Counted from the stretch's first letter, positions 1-9,294 are shown. The stretch is 64,000 nucleotides of DNA from Clostridia bacterium (GCA_017439585.1 JAFSIV010000017.1:62001-126000), one strand, 5' to 3'. Notes: generated by a model not told the origin, from the sequence alone. Program-made: numbers and translations.

Positions 1-281
1 CCCATACCTGCAATTATCGCGGTATCAACCTCGCCAGGATTTATGGCAGAAAAACCGTCAGACAGACGAAGGTCTATTCCTGAAATTCCCGATTTTTCTA
101 TATTTTTTCGGGCATTTTCGAGCGGCTTTTTTGCAATATCTGCCGCGATAACCTTGTCTGCCTTTTTGCTTTCAATTAAATGTATGGCAAGAAAGCCGTG
201 GTCTGTTCCGATATCACAAACCATAGCTTTCTCATTTATAAATTCTGAAATTGTTAAAAGTCGCTCACTTAGCTTCAACAT
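1..281 (-). CDS. trmK: tRNA (adenine(22)-N1)-methyltransferase, N-terminal part (cut by window edge)
   Basis: This is the first 93 codons of a SAM-dependent methyltransferase whose 3' part lies beyond base 1. The start reads MLKLSERLLTISEFI, then a motif I of the type VCDIGTDHGFLAIHL, then an acidic strand end (IAADIAKKPL) that would bind the SAM ribose. This IGTDH signature is typical of the TrmK/YqfN family, which methylates N1 of A22 in tRNA. The ATG shares one base with the stop of the upstream DUF1858 gene (TAATG), so translation is probably coupled. The truncation is due to the window edge, not a mutation. Confidence 0.85.
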   Translation of the reverse strand, partial: MLKLSERLLTISEFINEKAMVCDIGTDHGFLAIHLIESKKADKVIAADIAKKPLENARKNIEKSGISGIDLRLSDGFSAINPGEVDTAIIAGM

Positions 282-481
282 TATTTGTTTTCGAAATACT
301 TGTTAAGCTTTTCAACTAATTCATCACAATCGGTTCCATGCACCATACAAGCCTGTTCAATGCTTTCGCCTCTGGCTGAGGGACAACCTAAACAATGCAT
401 ACCGATTTCAAGAAAATATTTTGCACATCCTGAATCCATATCAAGAACATCGCCAATAATCATATCTTTTGTAATTTTCAT
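281..481 (-). CDS. DUF1858 domain protein (small cysteine-pair redox-type protein)
   Basis: A 66-residue protein that is almost entirely one DUF1858 domain: MKITKDMIIGDVLDM, then a Cys in DSGCAKYF, then the HCLGCPSA motif with a CxxC-like pair. The family is found alone or fused to hybrid-cluster and other redox proteins, and a redox disulfide role is suggested for it but not proven. An in-frame ATG nine bases upstream (490) sits directly on the AAAAAGG ribosome site, so the ATG at 481, eight or so bases after it, is the better start. The gene lies between the YhaM-like gene and trmK with no terminator, so the three are probably cotranscribed. Confidence 0.8.
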   Translation of the reverse strand: MKITKDMIIGDVLDMDSGCAKYFLEIGMHCLGCPSARGESIEQACMVHGTDCDELVEKLNKYFENK

Positions 482-515
482 TTTTATCATCCTTTTTTTA
501 AATTTATTATTAGTA

Positions 516-1487
516 TTAAAATAAAATTGGTTCGCTATTCAAATTTTTTCTCGCGTGGTTAAAAAGTTTGCGGTTATCCATTGCCCATATTCTTGAAGAA
601 AAATCGTCCGCCGCAACATCGCAAACCGCTTCTTGCATTTCATAAATTCTAGAATCCATTAAGTCAAGCTCGCTTAAAAGCTCGGCTTCGATAAACATTG
701 GTCTTACCGCGGCACCGAATTCAGGCTCACCGTGGTGAGATAGACACATATGTTCAAGAAGCATTGCGGTTTTAGGATTTAAGGATAGCTTTTCGGCATA
801 TCGGTTTATGGTCATAGCTCCCATTGCCAAATGACCTATTAAATTTCCCTCAACCGAGTATCCGGTTGCAATTCCGGTATCTGCAACCTCAAATTCATCA
901 AGCTTTGCAATATCATGCAAAATAGCTCCCGAAATTAAAAGCTCTTTATCAACAAAGGGATAAATTTCGCAAACCTTTTCGCATAAACGCACAATAGATA
1001 AGGTATGCAATAAAAGTCCTCCGCGAACAGCGTGGTGCAGTTTAAAAGCGGCAGGCCAATATAAAAGGGCAGTTCGTTTATCCTTTAAAATAGCTGAAAC
1101 TATAACTTTAAGGTCATTATCCTCAAAACTTTCGGCTATATTTAAAAGCGCCGAATACATTTGCTCGCCTGAATAACCCGCAGTTTTAACAAAATCCTCG
1201 GCTTTAATCCCGTCTGCCTCGGTTACGGGACGGATTTTATCAATTTTAAGCTGGTCCGCGCCGTTATATTGAGTGATAAGACCTCTGATTTTAACTAGCG
1301 CATTAGCGGTATATTCACCGTGAAGCTCTTTTGAATAACGCCAAAGCTTAGCATTGATTTCTCCCGTAGAATCGCCTAGCATAATGTCGAGATATGTGTC
1401 TCCCTTAGAGGAGGTTTTAGAGTCAATACTTTTAATAATGCAAAAGCCTTCAACAAGACCTTTGTTATCAAGAGGAGTGAAATTCAT
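516..1487 (-). CDS. yhaM: YhaM-type 3'-5' exoribonuclease (OB-fold plus HD domain)
   Basis: The 323-residue protein has an N-terminal OB-fold nucleic-acid-binding domain (about residues 12-85; GDTYLDIMLGDSTGEINAKLW is its core region) and a C-terminal HD phosphohydrolase domain. HD residues visible are HH at 151-152, H161, HD at 191-192 and HH at 251-252. This is the architecture of Bacillus YhaM, a metal-dependent 3'-5' exonuclease acting on RNA and single-stranded DNA. The ORF extends to a TTG at 1502, but the GGAG at 1497-1500 fits an ATG start at 1487. It has its own promoter at 1522-1550, divergent from thiN, and probably heads the operon with DUF1858 and trmK. Confidence 0.88.
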   Translation of the reverse strand: MNFTPLDNKGLVEGFCIIKSIDSKTSSKGDTYLDIMLGDSTGEINAKLWRYSKELHGEYTANALVKIRGLITQYNGADQLKIDKIRPVTEADGIKAEDFVKTAGYSGEQMYSALLNIAESFEDNDLKVIVSAILKDKRTALLYWPAAFKLHHAVRGGLLLHTLSIVRLCEKVCEIYPFVDKELLISGAILHDIAKLDEFEVADTGIATGYSVEGNLIGHLAMGAMTINRYAEKLSLNPKTAMLLEHMCLSHHGEPEFGAAVRPMFIEAELLSELDLMDSRIYEMQEAVCDVAADDFSSRIWAMDNRKLFNHARKNLNSEPILF

Positions 1488-1521
1488 AGCATAAATCTCC
1501 AATTTATATTTTATCTATATG

Positions 1522-1550
1522 ATTATACTATAATTTATTTAATTATTCAA
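1522..1550 (-). promoter_or_regulatory. Sigma-A-type promoter for the yhaM operon
   Basis: On the minus strand TTGAAT (1545-1550) and TATAAT (1522-1527) are separated by exactly 17 bases, about 35 bases upstream of the chosen ATG. Confidence 0.7.
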
Positions 1551-1558
1551 GTTTTAGA

Positions 1559-1587
1559 TTGACTTAAATAGAAATATTATATAAAAT
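1559..1587 (+). promoter_or_regulatory. Sigma-A-type promoter for thiN
   Basis: TTGACT (1559-1564) and TAAAAT (1582-1587) are 17 bases apart, about 30 bases before the thiN ATG. It is divergent from the yhaM promoter. Confidence 0.6.
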
Positions 1588-1617
1588 AATATTATAAAAC
1601 TTAAAAGGAAAATAAAA

Positions 1618-2244
1618 ATGCAAACTTGTTATATTTTTTCTGCGGCAGATGGGTTGCCCGAAAAGCTTGAAATAAAAAAAGGCGACCTTGTTATTGCGGC
1701 TGATTTGGGATTTGAAAATGCTGGAAAATTAGGAGTTAAACCTGATATTGTTTTAGGTGATTTCGATTCATTGGGGTATGAGCCTTCGGGAATAGAAATC
1801 ATAAAACACCCTGTAAGAAAAGACGATACCGATACCTTGCTTGCTATAAAGGTGGGACTGGGCAAAGGCTATAAAAAATTCGTTATTTATGGTGGAACAG
1901 GCGGCAGATTAGACCATACAATAGCAAATATTCAGTCGCTTGCATTTTTAGCCGAGAATAATGCTTTTGGCATTTTAAAGGGTGATAAATATTGCGTTAC
2001 GGCAATTAAAAACCGCTCGGTTTCGTTTTGTGAAAAAGCAAGGGGAAATGTTTCGGTTTTCGCTTTCGAAAAGGTTTCGGGCGTTAGTATTTCAGGACTT
2101 TTGTATGAGCTTGAAAATGCCGAGCTTTCGCCTTGTTTCCCGCTTGGAGTAAGTAATGAGTTTATAGGCAAAAAGTCAGAAATCAGTGTTAAAAACGGAA
2201 CGCTTATATTTATTATGACGGAAATGAAGAAACAGCTAGTATAA
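1618..2244 (+). CDS. thiN: Thiamine pyrophosphokinase
   Basis: The 208-residue protein transfers pyrophosphate from ATP to thiamine, giving thiamine diphosphate, in the cytosol. Family signatures are present in order: VIAADLGFENAGKLGVKPD, the acidic metal site VLGDFDSLG, the basic/acidic RKDDTDTLLAIK, and GGTGGRLDHTIANIQ. Length matches the family (about 205-215). The ribosome site is AAAAGGAAAATAAAA before ATG. It is a single-gene unit with its own promoter and a perfect terminator shared with the convergent amidase gene. No TPP riboswitch is visible in the short leader, which fits an enzyme that uses salvaged thiamine. Confidence 0.93.
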   Translation: MQTCYIFSAADGLPEKLEIKKGDLVIAADLGFENAGKLGVKPDIVLGDFDSLGYEPSGIEIIKHPVRKDDTDTLLAIKVGLGKGYKKFVIYGGTGGRLDHTIANIQSLAFLAENNAFGILKGDKYCVTAIKNRSVSFCEKARGNVSVFAFEKVSGVSISGLLYELENAELSPCFPLGVSNEFIGKKSEISVKNGTLIFIMTEMKKQLV

Positions 2245-2283
2245 ACTAAAAAGGTTGTAGCATTTTGCTACAACCTTTTTAGT
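2245..2283. terminator. Bidirectional terminator between thiN and the amidase gene
   Basis: A perfect 18-bp stem with a TTT loop (arms 2245-2262 and 2266-2283). Its A-rich and T-rich ends give a U tract in both directions. The last base overlaps the amidase stop codon. Confidence 0.9.
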
Positions 2284-4484
2284 TATATATCGCTTGTTGT
2301 TTGGTCCTCAGAGGTTTCCTCGTCTTTTGGAGGAGTGCTGGAAGTTTCAGGCTCTGATGTCTCAGGCTCGGAAGTTTCGGGTTCTGAGGGAGTTTGAGGC
2401 TCCGACGGGGTATCGGGCTCTGACGGAATTTCGGGAGGAGTTTCGGGTTCCTCGGTTAGCGGAACATCGTCAGGCGAGGAGGCTAAGAAATAATCTGCTA
2501 TACCTCTTGAAATTGCGATAGCTTTTTTATTCAATGCGGAATCGCTTATCATATTCTGATAATCGTAAGTATTAGAGATAAAGCCGTTTTCGGTAAGAAC
2601 AACGGGGCAATAGCTCGACCTTGCCATATAGTAATAATGCCAACTAAGCTTTGAGGATTTATAAAGTCCCGTAGCTTTTGTATAAGAATAAACAAGCTCG
2701 GCAGCTTTTTTGGAAAAGGGCTGCGAATAAAATGCGCCGAATCCGTTAGGACTAGAACTTGTTGAGGAATCATGATGAATAGCAATACAAAAATCGGGTT
2801 TCAGACTTTTGAGCTTTTTGATTTTATCATCATTTGAAGAGGTTGTGTTTGAGGTTCTTGTCATATAAACGGTGGCACCAATGCTTTGAAGCTGGGCTTT
2901 TATTTTATTGGCAAGAACTAGATTGCGATTGGCTTCGCTGTAAGAGGTTCCACCAACACCTACTGCACCGGGGTCTTTGCCGCCATGACCGACATCTATC
3001 AAAATCTTAACTCCCGTAAGGTCTACGCCGTAGGAATTAGATGCTTTTTTAACCCTTGCAGGATTTAAAAATTCGAAAACTAATTGACCGTTTGAATTAT
3101 AATGAGCATCCCAACCGTAAAAACCGCCTTTTTCTCTTAAATAAAGCCTTAATGTATAATCGGATTTATTCTTAACTATTTTAGCCGAAGAAAAAATGGG
3201 GTTGGTTTTAGGAATATTTATATTGCCCGTTAAAACGGTTGCATAGCAGAAGGTTATATCAATATACTGATAGGTTACCGCCGAAATACTGTAATCTTGC
3301 TTTGAGGGGTTTGCATAGGATTGGGGGAGAATATCAAAATAAAACGGCGCTTTCCACATAGTATCAAGGGTTAATACGGTATGATTTCCCTCGGTTTTAA
3401 ATGAGGAAATATTAATTTCGTTATGGTCGGGAAGAGTGCCTGCATATTCTTTAACGATTTTAACCGTTTCGTTAGTTGGGATATTCTTTTTTGAGGTGTA
3501 AACCTGTTTTCCGCAACGAAGCACAGCGTATTCCTTTTTGGTACTGCCGCTTTGGTAATAAACATATCCTGAGGCACTGTAATCAACCGTGCCTTTTGGC
3601 AGATAGTTATTTGTAGGTCTTGACCAGTCGTTTGTAGACTTAGCGTCAAAGGTTTCGGCTTCGTAAGCTATAATTTCGGTGATTTTTCCTGTACCAACAT
3701 TGATATATTTTCCACCAAGTGGAGCGGCATTTGGATTATAATTAACCTGAATTTCCGCTTTTTTGCAGGTTATGTTTCCTGAACTGAAAGTCTCGGTTTT
3801 TCCGTTTAGAGTGGCTTTAAAGCTAATTTTACCTAAGTTTTTATTTTGGGTTGTGGATGGAAGCTTAAATGCACCTATAAAATCTGTAAAAACTTCGGAT
3901 TTTTGGTTTGTTTCGTTTTGCGCGCTATACTCTTTTAAGGTTATGGTTGTGCCGTTAAAGGTGGCTGTAACTGTGCTTCCTTTTCTGGCGGTAGCCGAAA
4001 CTGCTAGGGTTGAGCCGCTTTTATAGGTTTGGGCAGAGGAAGGACTGTAACTTTTAAGGATTATATAGCGGTAATTAACAGTGTAAACATAGCTTTTTTC
4101 CTTATGAATAAAGGTAAAGGTGTTTTTGCCCTCTTTAAGCTCAACTGTTACCGAGAAAATCCCGTCATCAGTAAGCGATACTTCCTTGCCGTTTAAGGTT
4201 ACAGGGTCTTTTGTATTTGATTTTCCCGAAAAGGTATAATGGTTTTCGGTGGTTGTAACATTAGTTTTAGTTGGGGTTAAAATTTGAAAATCGGGGATTT
4301 TTTCAGGCTCAGGTGTACTGCTTTTCTCGGGGATGGATTCGGAAGAAACATCAGAAACCGAGGATAAGTCACCGTCAGTTTTAGCGGCTTTATTAGCCAA
4401 ATGAACAACTAAAACAGCAGAGCTGACTCCAACCAATACTGATAATAAAACTGAGCAGATTATAATAACTAATTTTTTAGACAT
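2283..4484 (-). CDS. Secreted N-acetylmuramoyl-L-alanine amidase (Amidase_3) with Pro/Glu/Ser-rich tail
   Basis: A 733-residue exported cell-wall hydrolase that would cleave the bond between muramic acid and the stem peptide. It has an N-terminal membrane/signal segment (residues 5-27), a Ser/Glu/Pro linker, a long beta-rich region (about 60-480) of unrecognised modules, the Amidase_3 catalytic domain at about 491-668, and a tail (669-733). Catalytic and zinc residues are visible: H499 (DVGHGG), E517 (SEANR), H570 (AIHHDS) and E632 (TENG). The tail is built from repeats of SEPET/SEPDTP type and may span the wall. It starts with a good AAAGGA site and lies just downstream of mfd with 17 bases between, so cotranscription is possible. 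Confidence 0.88.
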   Translation of the reverse strand: MSKKLVIIICSVLLSVLVGVSSAVLVVHLANKAAKTDGDLSSVSDVSSESIPEKSSTPEPEKIPDFQILTPTKTNVTTTENHYTFSGKSNTKDPVTLNGKEVSLTDDGIFSVTVELKEGKNTFTFIHKEKSYVYTVNYRYIILKSYSPSSAQTYKSGSTLAVSATARKGSTVTATFNGTTITLKEYSAQNETNQKSEVFTDFIGAFKLPSTTQNKNLGKISFKATLNGKTETFSSGNITCKKAEIQVNYNPNAAPLGGKYINVGTGKITEIIAYEAETFDAKSTNDWSRPTNNYLPKGTVDYSASGYVYYQSGSTKKEYAVLRCGKQVYTSKKNIPTNETVKIVKEYAGTLPDHNEINISSFKTEGNHTVLTLDTMWKAPFYFDILPQSYANPSKQDYSISAVTYQYIDITFCYATVLTGNINIPKTNPIFSSAKIVKNKSDYTLRLYLREKGGFYGWDAHYNSNGQLVFEFLNPARVKKASNSYGVDLTGVKILIDVGHGGKDPGAVGVGGTSYSEANRNLVLANKIKAQLQSIGATVYMTRTSNTTSSNDDKIKKLKSLKPDFCIAIHHDSSTSSSPNGFGAFYSQPFSKKAAELVYSYTKATGLYKSSKLSWHYYYMARSSYCPVVLTENGFISNTYDYQNMISDSALNKKAIAISRGIADYFLASSPDDVPLTEEPETPPEIPSEPDTPSEPQTPSEPETSEPETSEPETSSTPPKDEETSEDQTTSDI

Positions 4485-4501
4485 ATTTATTTTCCTTTAA
4501 T

Positions 4502-7500
4502 TTAAAGTGCTTTTTTTAGTTCGGTTACAAGGTCGGACATTTTTTGCCCCTTGTTTAACCTAACGGTATAAACCGGTTTACCTGAGGCGTTTAGTAAAAA
4601 CCTGTTGCCGAAATAATCGGCAAGTCGGCTTACAACCTCGGGTTTAATTGAATTTATATGAAGAATAGCGGTGTTTGAAGTGCCGGTTATTTCGGCTATA
4701 TCTGCTGCGGCGGCTTTGTTTCTGAGAATTGCTATATCAATAAGCCCCGTAACCGATTTTGGCGGCTCGCCGAAACGGTCGCAAAGCTCGTCAATAACAT
4801 CCGAAGAATCCTCGTCGGTTTGGATGTTTGCAATTCTCTTATAAATGCCGAGTCTTGCAGAAAGCGATTCAATATAGCTTTCGGGAATATGAGCCGAAAC
4901 ATTAAGGTCGATAGTGCAAGGAATATCGTCTTTTGGCAATTCGCCGTTTTGCTCGTTTACTGCCTCGGATAAGAGTTTTAAATACATATCATAGCCTACC
5001 GACTCCATATTTCCGTGTTGGTCGGCGCCTAAAATACTGCCTGCACCTCTGATTTCAAGGTCGCGCATTGCAATTTTAAAGCCCGAGCCAAACTCGGTAT
5101 ATTCTCTTATGGCTTCGAGTCGTTTAGAGGCTATATCTGATAACTGCTTGTTAGCGCCAAAGCAGAAATAAGCATAAGCGCGTCTTGGAGAGCGACCGAC
5201 TCTGCCTCTTAGCTGATGCAGTTGAGCCAGCCCCATACGGTCGGCATCCTCAATTATCAGGGTATTCGCATTTGGAACATCAACGCCTGTTTCTATAATC
5301 GTTGTGCAAACCAAGACATCAATTTCATGCTCCAAAAGCTGTTTCCAAACCTTTGTCAGCTCGTCCTCGGTCATTTTTCCGTGGGCTATTCCAAAATTAA
5401 CATCAGGAAGCTTCTGTTTTAGCTTAAAAGCACAGCGTTCAATGGTTTCAACCCTGTTATGAAGATAATAAACCTGACCGTTTCGCCTGATTTCTTTTCT
5501 TATTGCATCGGTTATAACACCGAGGTTATATTCCAAAACATAAGACTGAACAGGGTGGCGGTCACCGGGAGCTTCGTCTATTGAGGACATATCTCTAAGA
5601 CCTGACATTGCCATATTAAGAGTTCTCGGTATCGGGGTTGCACTTAAAGTTAGTATATCAACAAAGGGATAAAGCTCTTTAAGTCTTTCCTTTTGGGCAA
5701 CACCAAAGCGTTGCTCCTCGTCTATAATAACTAAGCCTATATCCTTAAACTCAACATCCTTTGATATGAGGCGGTGAGTTCCAACCACCATATCAACCCG
5801 ACCGCATTTAAGGTCAGAAATGATTTTCTGCTGAGCCTTTGGGGTAACAAAACGGTTTAAGAGTTTAACATTAATAGGCATTTCGCCAAAGCGACGAATT
5901 ATCGTGTTATAGTGTTGCATAGCGAGTATAGTTGTTGGAACTAATAAAGCGCATTGCTTACCCTCGCTTATGCATTTAAATGCGGCTCTTAAAGCAACCT
6001 CGGTTTTGCCGAAACCAACATCGCCGCAAAGAAGTCTATCCATAGGAACATTACGCTCCATATCGCCCTTAATTTCATTAACGCAACGAAGCTGGTCCTC
6101 GGTTTCGTCGTACGGAAAGCGTCTTTCAAAATCGTTTTGCAAATCATTATCGGGTCCGAAAGCGTATCCCTTGACCGACATTCGTTTAGCATATAAAGCG
6201 GTTAACTGTTTTGCCATATCCGCAACCGCTTTTTTAACTCGGCGCCTTGTTTTTTGCCATTCTGCGCCGCCTAATCTATGAAGCTTAATACCTCCGTTTT
6301 CGGTTGCTGCACCGATATAACGGGAAACTAAATCAAGCTGAGTTACAGGAACATATAAAACATCACTTTTAGCGTATTTGATTTTGATATAATCCTTTGT
6401 AACACCTGCGTTTGTTATGCGGTTGATACCGTCAAAAATGCCGATACCGTGCGCTTCGTGAACAACATAGTCGCCAATATGAAGCTCGTCTAGCGAGCCG
6501 ATTTCTTTTGCGTTTTTAGGTCTTTTTCTTTTTTTCTTTTCCTCGCCTTGAATATGGCGGTGGGTTATGAGAAGAAAATTTTGAGAAGGTATTTCAAAAC
6601 CGCTTGATAAACCGCCTAGACTTACCGTAACAGAGGATTTTATTTCTTTGGGGCTTGCTTCAAAAACGGCAGAAAAACCTTTATCGCAAAGCTCATTGGT
6701 TAATACCTTTGCGGCGCGTTCCTCACCCGAAAGAATAACAACCTTGCCCTTTTGCTCGGCTATATAGCTTATATCCTCGCATAAAACATTAAGGTCGCCG
6801 CTCCAAGCGGTTGAACGCTTGAAGTTGAAGTTTATAATATCTTTGAGTTTAAGCTCATAGGAAGTGCGAGGAAAGTTTTCAAGCAAAACCGCATTTTCGC
6901 ATTTTTGCCAAAATTCTCCCTTTTCTAACCATAATTTAGCAGTTTTAGAGGATAAATATCCCTCCTCTAAAAAGCTTTCTATATCAGCAGAGGCTTGAAT
7001 ATCCATTGATTTAAACCGCTCGTTAATTCCTGCGGTTTCACTTACTAAAATCAAGGTATCCTTTAAATAGTCGAAAACGGTTGAATTTTCAGGGTAGATT
7101 AGGGGTAAATATCTGTCAGGAAGTATTGAAATGCCGTTTTCTAGGGCATTTATATCGTTTGATAGTATCTTTTTTTGAGGGTCGGTTAGTTTTTTACCTT
7201 TATTATGATAATCGGTTAAGGTTTTTGCTAATTCCTGCGGGTCAAAAAGAAGCTCGCAAGCGGGGGTTATTTCTATAATTTCAGCATTTTCTGTTCGGCG
7301 TTGAGTTTCGATATCAAAGAAAGAAATACTATCAATTTCGTCACCCCAAAATTCTATTCTCAAAGGATTATTTGAGGTAACGGGGAAAATATCAAAGATA
7401 CCGCCTCTTATCGCAAACTGACCTTTTCCCTCGCAAAGCTCGGTTCTGGTATAGCCTGCGCTTAAAAGCTTATTGGTTAAATCGACGGTAGAAATTTCGT

Positions 7501-7930
7501 CGCAAGGTTTTAGAGAAAACCTTGATTTTTTTAAAATTTCAGGCGGGACAGTATACTGCAAAGCCGCGTCGATAGAAACTGTAAGCAGCTCAAAAGCCCC
7601 ATCTGCAAGGGCAGATAGGGTGTCGGTTCTTTTTTGTTCGTATTCTTTTGAATATCCGCTTATATTACCAATACAGTAATCCCTGAGCGGAAAATTAACT
7701 GTTTTAAGTCCCAAAGCATTAGCATCGTCCGCTAAGGAAATAGCAGAAGCTTCGTCTGGGGTTATAACGGTTAGTTTTTGCCCTGTTTTTTTAAATAAAG
7801 CCAAAAGCAAAACAGCCTTGTGAATAGGGGAAAGCCCTGTTAATGCAAGGGGGAGTCTGCCTTTTTCTATGTCATTTAAAAACGAGGCAAAATCAGGGTC
7901 ATTAAAGAGTATTTTGCTTAAAAATTCCAT
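4502..7930 (-). CDS. mfd: Transcription-repair coupling factor
   Basis: The 1142-residue protein is a full-length Mfd. It removes RNA polymerase stalled at DNA lesions and recruits UvrA. Seen in order are the UvrB-like N-terminal module, the RNA-polymerase-interacting domain (around GDYVVHEAHGIGIFDGI), the RecG-like translocase with Walker A GDVGFGKTEVALRAAF, the box IIDEEQRFGV, the SATPIPRTLNMAMSGLRDMS motif and QLRGRVGRSPRRAYAYF, and a C-terminal TRCF domain. Its ATG is 7 bases after the pth stop, giving a pth-mfd operon as in many Firmicutes. Confidence 0.97.
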   Translation of the reverse strand: MEFLSKILFNDPDFASFLNDIEKGRLPLALTGLSPIHKAVLLLALFKKTGQKLTVITPDEASAISLADDANALGLKTVNFPLRDYCIGNISGYSKEYEQKRTDTLSALADGAFELLTVSIDAALQYTVPPEILKKSRFSLKPCDEISTVDLTNKLLSAGYTRTELCEGKGQFAIRGGIFDIFPVTSNNPLRIEFWGDEIDSISFFDIETQRRTENAEIIEITPACELLFDPQELAKTLTDYHNKGKKLTDPQKKILSNDINALENGISILPDRYLPLIYPENSTVFDYLKDTLILVSETAGINERFKSMDIQASADIESFLEEGYLSSKTAKLWLEKGEFWQKCENAVLLENFPRTSYELKLKDIINFNFKRSTAWSGDLNVLCEDISYIAEQKGKVVILSGEERAAKVLTNELCDKGFSAVFEASPKEIKSSVTVSLGGLSSGFEIPSQNFLLITHRHIQGEEKKKRKRPKNAKEIGSLDELHIGDYVVHEAHGIGIFDGINRITNAGVTKDYIKIKYAKSDVLYVPVTQLDLVSRYIGAATENGGIKLHRLGGAEWQKTRRRVKKAVADMAKQLTALYAKRMSVKGYAFGPDNDLQNDFERRFPYDETEDQLRCVNEIKGDMERNVPMDRLLCGDVGFGKTEVALRAAFKCISEGKQCALLVPTTILAMQHYNTIIRRFGEMPINVKLLNRFVTPKAQQKIISDLKCGRVDMVVGTHRLISKDVEFKDIGLVIIDEEQRFGVAQKERLKELYPFVDILTLSATPIPRTLNMAMSGLRDMSSIDEAPGDRHPVQSYVLEYNLGVITDAIRKEIRRNGQVYYLHNRVETIERCAFKLKQKLPDVNFGIAHGKMTEDELTKVWKQLLEHEIDVLVCTTIIETGVDVPNANTLIIEDADRMGLAQLHQLRGRVGRSPRRAYAYFCFGANKQLSDIASKRLEAIREYTEFGSGFKIAMRDLEIRGAGSILGADQHGNMESVGYDMYLKLLSEAVNEQNGELPKDDIPCTIDLNVSAHIPESYIESLSARLGIYKRIANIQTDEDSSDVIDELCDRFGEPPKSVTGLIDIAILRNKAAAADIAEITGTSNTAILHINSIKPEVVSRLADYFGNRFLLNASGKPVYTVRLNKGQKMSDLVTELKKAL

Positions 7931-7937
7931 ATAAGCC

Positions 7938-8528
7938 TCAATTATTGAACTTATTCATAGCCGAATCAATCGAGCAGGTTATTATTTCTTTTATGGCTAA
8001 AACGGCATTATCGCAAGCGTTATTCAGCGGTTCTTTTTCTTCCGTTTTGAATTTACTTAAAACCCAATCGGCTAAATTATAATCGGGGTGAGGTTTAGCT
8101 CCAACACCGATTTTAATTCTCGCAATATTATCTGTTCCTAAAAGTTCAATAATATCGCGCATACCTTTTTGACCGCCGTCGCTTCCTTTTCTTCTGATTC
8201 GAAGTTTGCCAACATTAAGTGAAATATCGTCTTGAATAACGATAATTCTGTCGGCAGGGATTTTATAAAAGGAGGAAGCTTCTAAAACCGCTTTGCCTGA
8301 ATTATTCATATAGGTTTCGGGTTTTATAACAAGTATACGATTGTCTTTAAGTTTATATTCGCCGATTTTGGCGCTAAACTTAATTTTATTAAACTCAAAA
8401 TTTTCTTTTTCGGCTAGTTTATCGACCGTTATAAAGCCGACATTATGCCTTGTGTTTTCATAAGTCATTCCGGGGTTACCGAGACCTACTATAAGCCAAT
8501 CATAAGTTGATTTTGATTTAAAAAACAT
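7938..8528 (-). CDS. pth: Peptidyl-tRNA hydrolase
   Basis: A 196-residue enzyme that releases peptides from drop-off peptidyl-tRNA. Family motifs are WLIVGLGNPGMTYENTRHNVGF with the catalytic His (RHNVG), PETYMNNSG, and the QDDISLNVGKLRIRRKGSDG stretch with GQKGMRDI. The open frame continues 78 bases upstream into the deaminase gene, but the AAGGA site at 8536-8540 and the family length fit ATG at 8528. It lies 10 bases after the deaminase stop and just before mfd, so the three genes are likely one transcript. Confidence 0.95.
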   Translation of the reverse strand: MFFKSKSTYDWLIVGLGNPGMTYENTRHNVGFITVDKLAEKENFEFNKIKFSAKIGEYKLKDNRILVIKPETYMNNSGKAVLEASSFYKIPADRIIVIQDDISLNVGKLRIRRKGSDGGQKGMRDIIELLGTDNIARIKIGVGAKPHPDYNLADWVLSKFKTEEKEPLNNACDNAVLAIKEIITCSIDSAMNKFNN

Positions 8529-8538
8529 CTTAAATTCC

Positions 8539-9018
8539 TTAAAGAGAGATTTTAATTTCTTTTCCTGCCGAGGTATAAGGTCTGTATTTAACGCCTGCGG
8601 TATCAAACATACGCTTTGAGGCTAAAACACTGTCCGAATCGGCATATTTATCGGAAGCATAAACAACCTCGGTTATGCCTGACTGAATAATCGCTTTTGC
8701 ACATTCGTTGCAGGGAAAAAGGGTTGTATAAACGGTGCAACCTCTAACCGAGCCCACCGCACAGTTTAAAATAGCGTTAAGCTCTGCATGGCAAACATAT
8801 AAGTATTTTGAATTAAGGGCGGTATCGTTTTTATCCCAAGGAAATTCGTCATCACTGCAACAGCGAGGCATACCGTTATATCCCATAGAAAGTATGCGCT
8901 TATCACTATTTACTATGCAAGCACCAACCTGAGTTGAAGGGTCTTTACTTCTCATAGCAGAAAGCGAGGCGATACCCATAAAATATTCATCCCAACTTAA
9001 ATAATCTAGTCTTTTCAT
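8539..9018 (-). CDS. Zinc-dependent cytidine/deoxycytidylate deaminase family protein (ComEB-like)
   Basis: A 159-residue deaminase with the family's zinc site: CHAE with catalytic Glu (residues 76-79) and PCNEC (102-106). Similarity in layout is to dCMP deaminase/ComEB, which converts dCMP to dUMP for dTTP supply. A zinc-binding insert may be formed by C53/C54 and H77-region residues. An in-frame GTG at 9027 lies inside the GAGGTG ribosome site, so ATG at 9018 is chosen. It is the first gene of a probable deaminase-pth-mfd operon and has its own promoter. Confidence 0.88.
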   Translation of the reverse strand: MKRLDYLSWDEYFMGIASLSAMRSKDPSTQVGACIVNSDKRILSMGYNGMPRCCSDDEFPWDKNDTALNSKYLYVCHAELNAILNCAVGSVRGCTVYTTLFPCNECAKAIIQSGITEVVYASDKYADSDSVLASKRMFDTAGVKYRPYTSAGKEIKISL

Positions 9019-9038
9019 CTTCTTCACCTCATAGTATG

Positions 9039-9067
9039 ATTTTATACTATTTCAAATCATTTTGCAA
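9039..9067 (-). promoter_or_regulatory. Putative promoter of the deaminase-pth-mfd operon
   Basis: On the minus strand TTGCAA (9062-9067) and TAAAAT (9039-9044) are 17 bases apart and 20 bases before the ATG. It overlaps the end region of the XRE gene's 3' flank. Confidence 0.5.
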
Positions 9068-9075
9068 TTATTTTT

Positions 9076-9294
9076 TTAAGGTTTAGGATAAGGTTGTTTT
9101 TTATCGGTAAGCCCTAGCAAATAATCGGTACTTGTGTTATGAAAATGAGCTAGCAAAATAAGAATATCGGTTGGAATATCGCGTTTGCCGATTTCATAAT
9201 TTGAATAACAGACCTGAGAACATTTTAAATATTTCGCCATATCGCTTTGAGTCAAATCTTTATCCTCGCGCAAATCCCTGATTCTTGTATACAT
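9076..9294 (-). CDS. Small XRE-family helix-turn-helix transcriptional regulator
   Basis: A 72-residue DNA-binding protein consisting of one Cro/C1-type HTH: MYTRIRDLREDKDLTQSDMA, then KYLKCSQVCYSNYEIGKRDIP, then the usual STDYLLGLTD end. It lacks any sensor or peptidase domain. The start at 9294 follows GAGG with 7 bases spacing; the upstream extension has no ribosome site. A perfect 11-bp inverted repeat overlaps its promoter region, which suggests autorepression. Targets cannot be inferred, but the next genes downstream are the deaminase, pth and mfd. Confidence 0.88.
   Translation of the reverse strand: MYTRIRDLREDKDLTQSDMAKYLKCSQVCYSNYEIGKRDIPTDILILLAHFHNTSTDYLLGLTDKKQPYPKP

Noticed and set aside
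1590..1617. TPP riboswitch before thiN
   Set aside because: The leader between promoter and start codon is too short for one.
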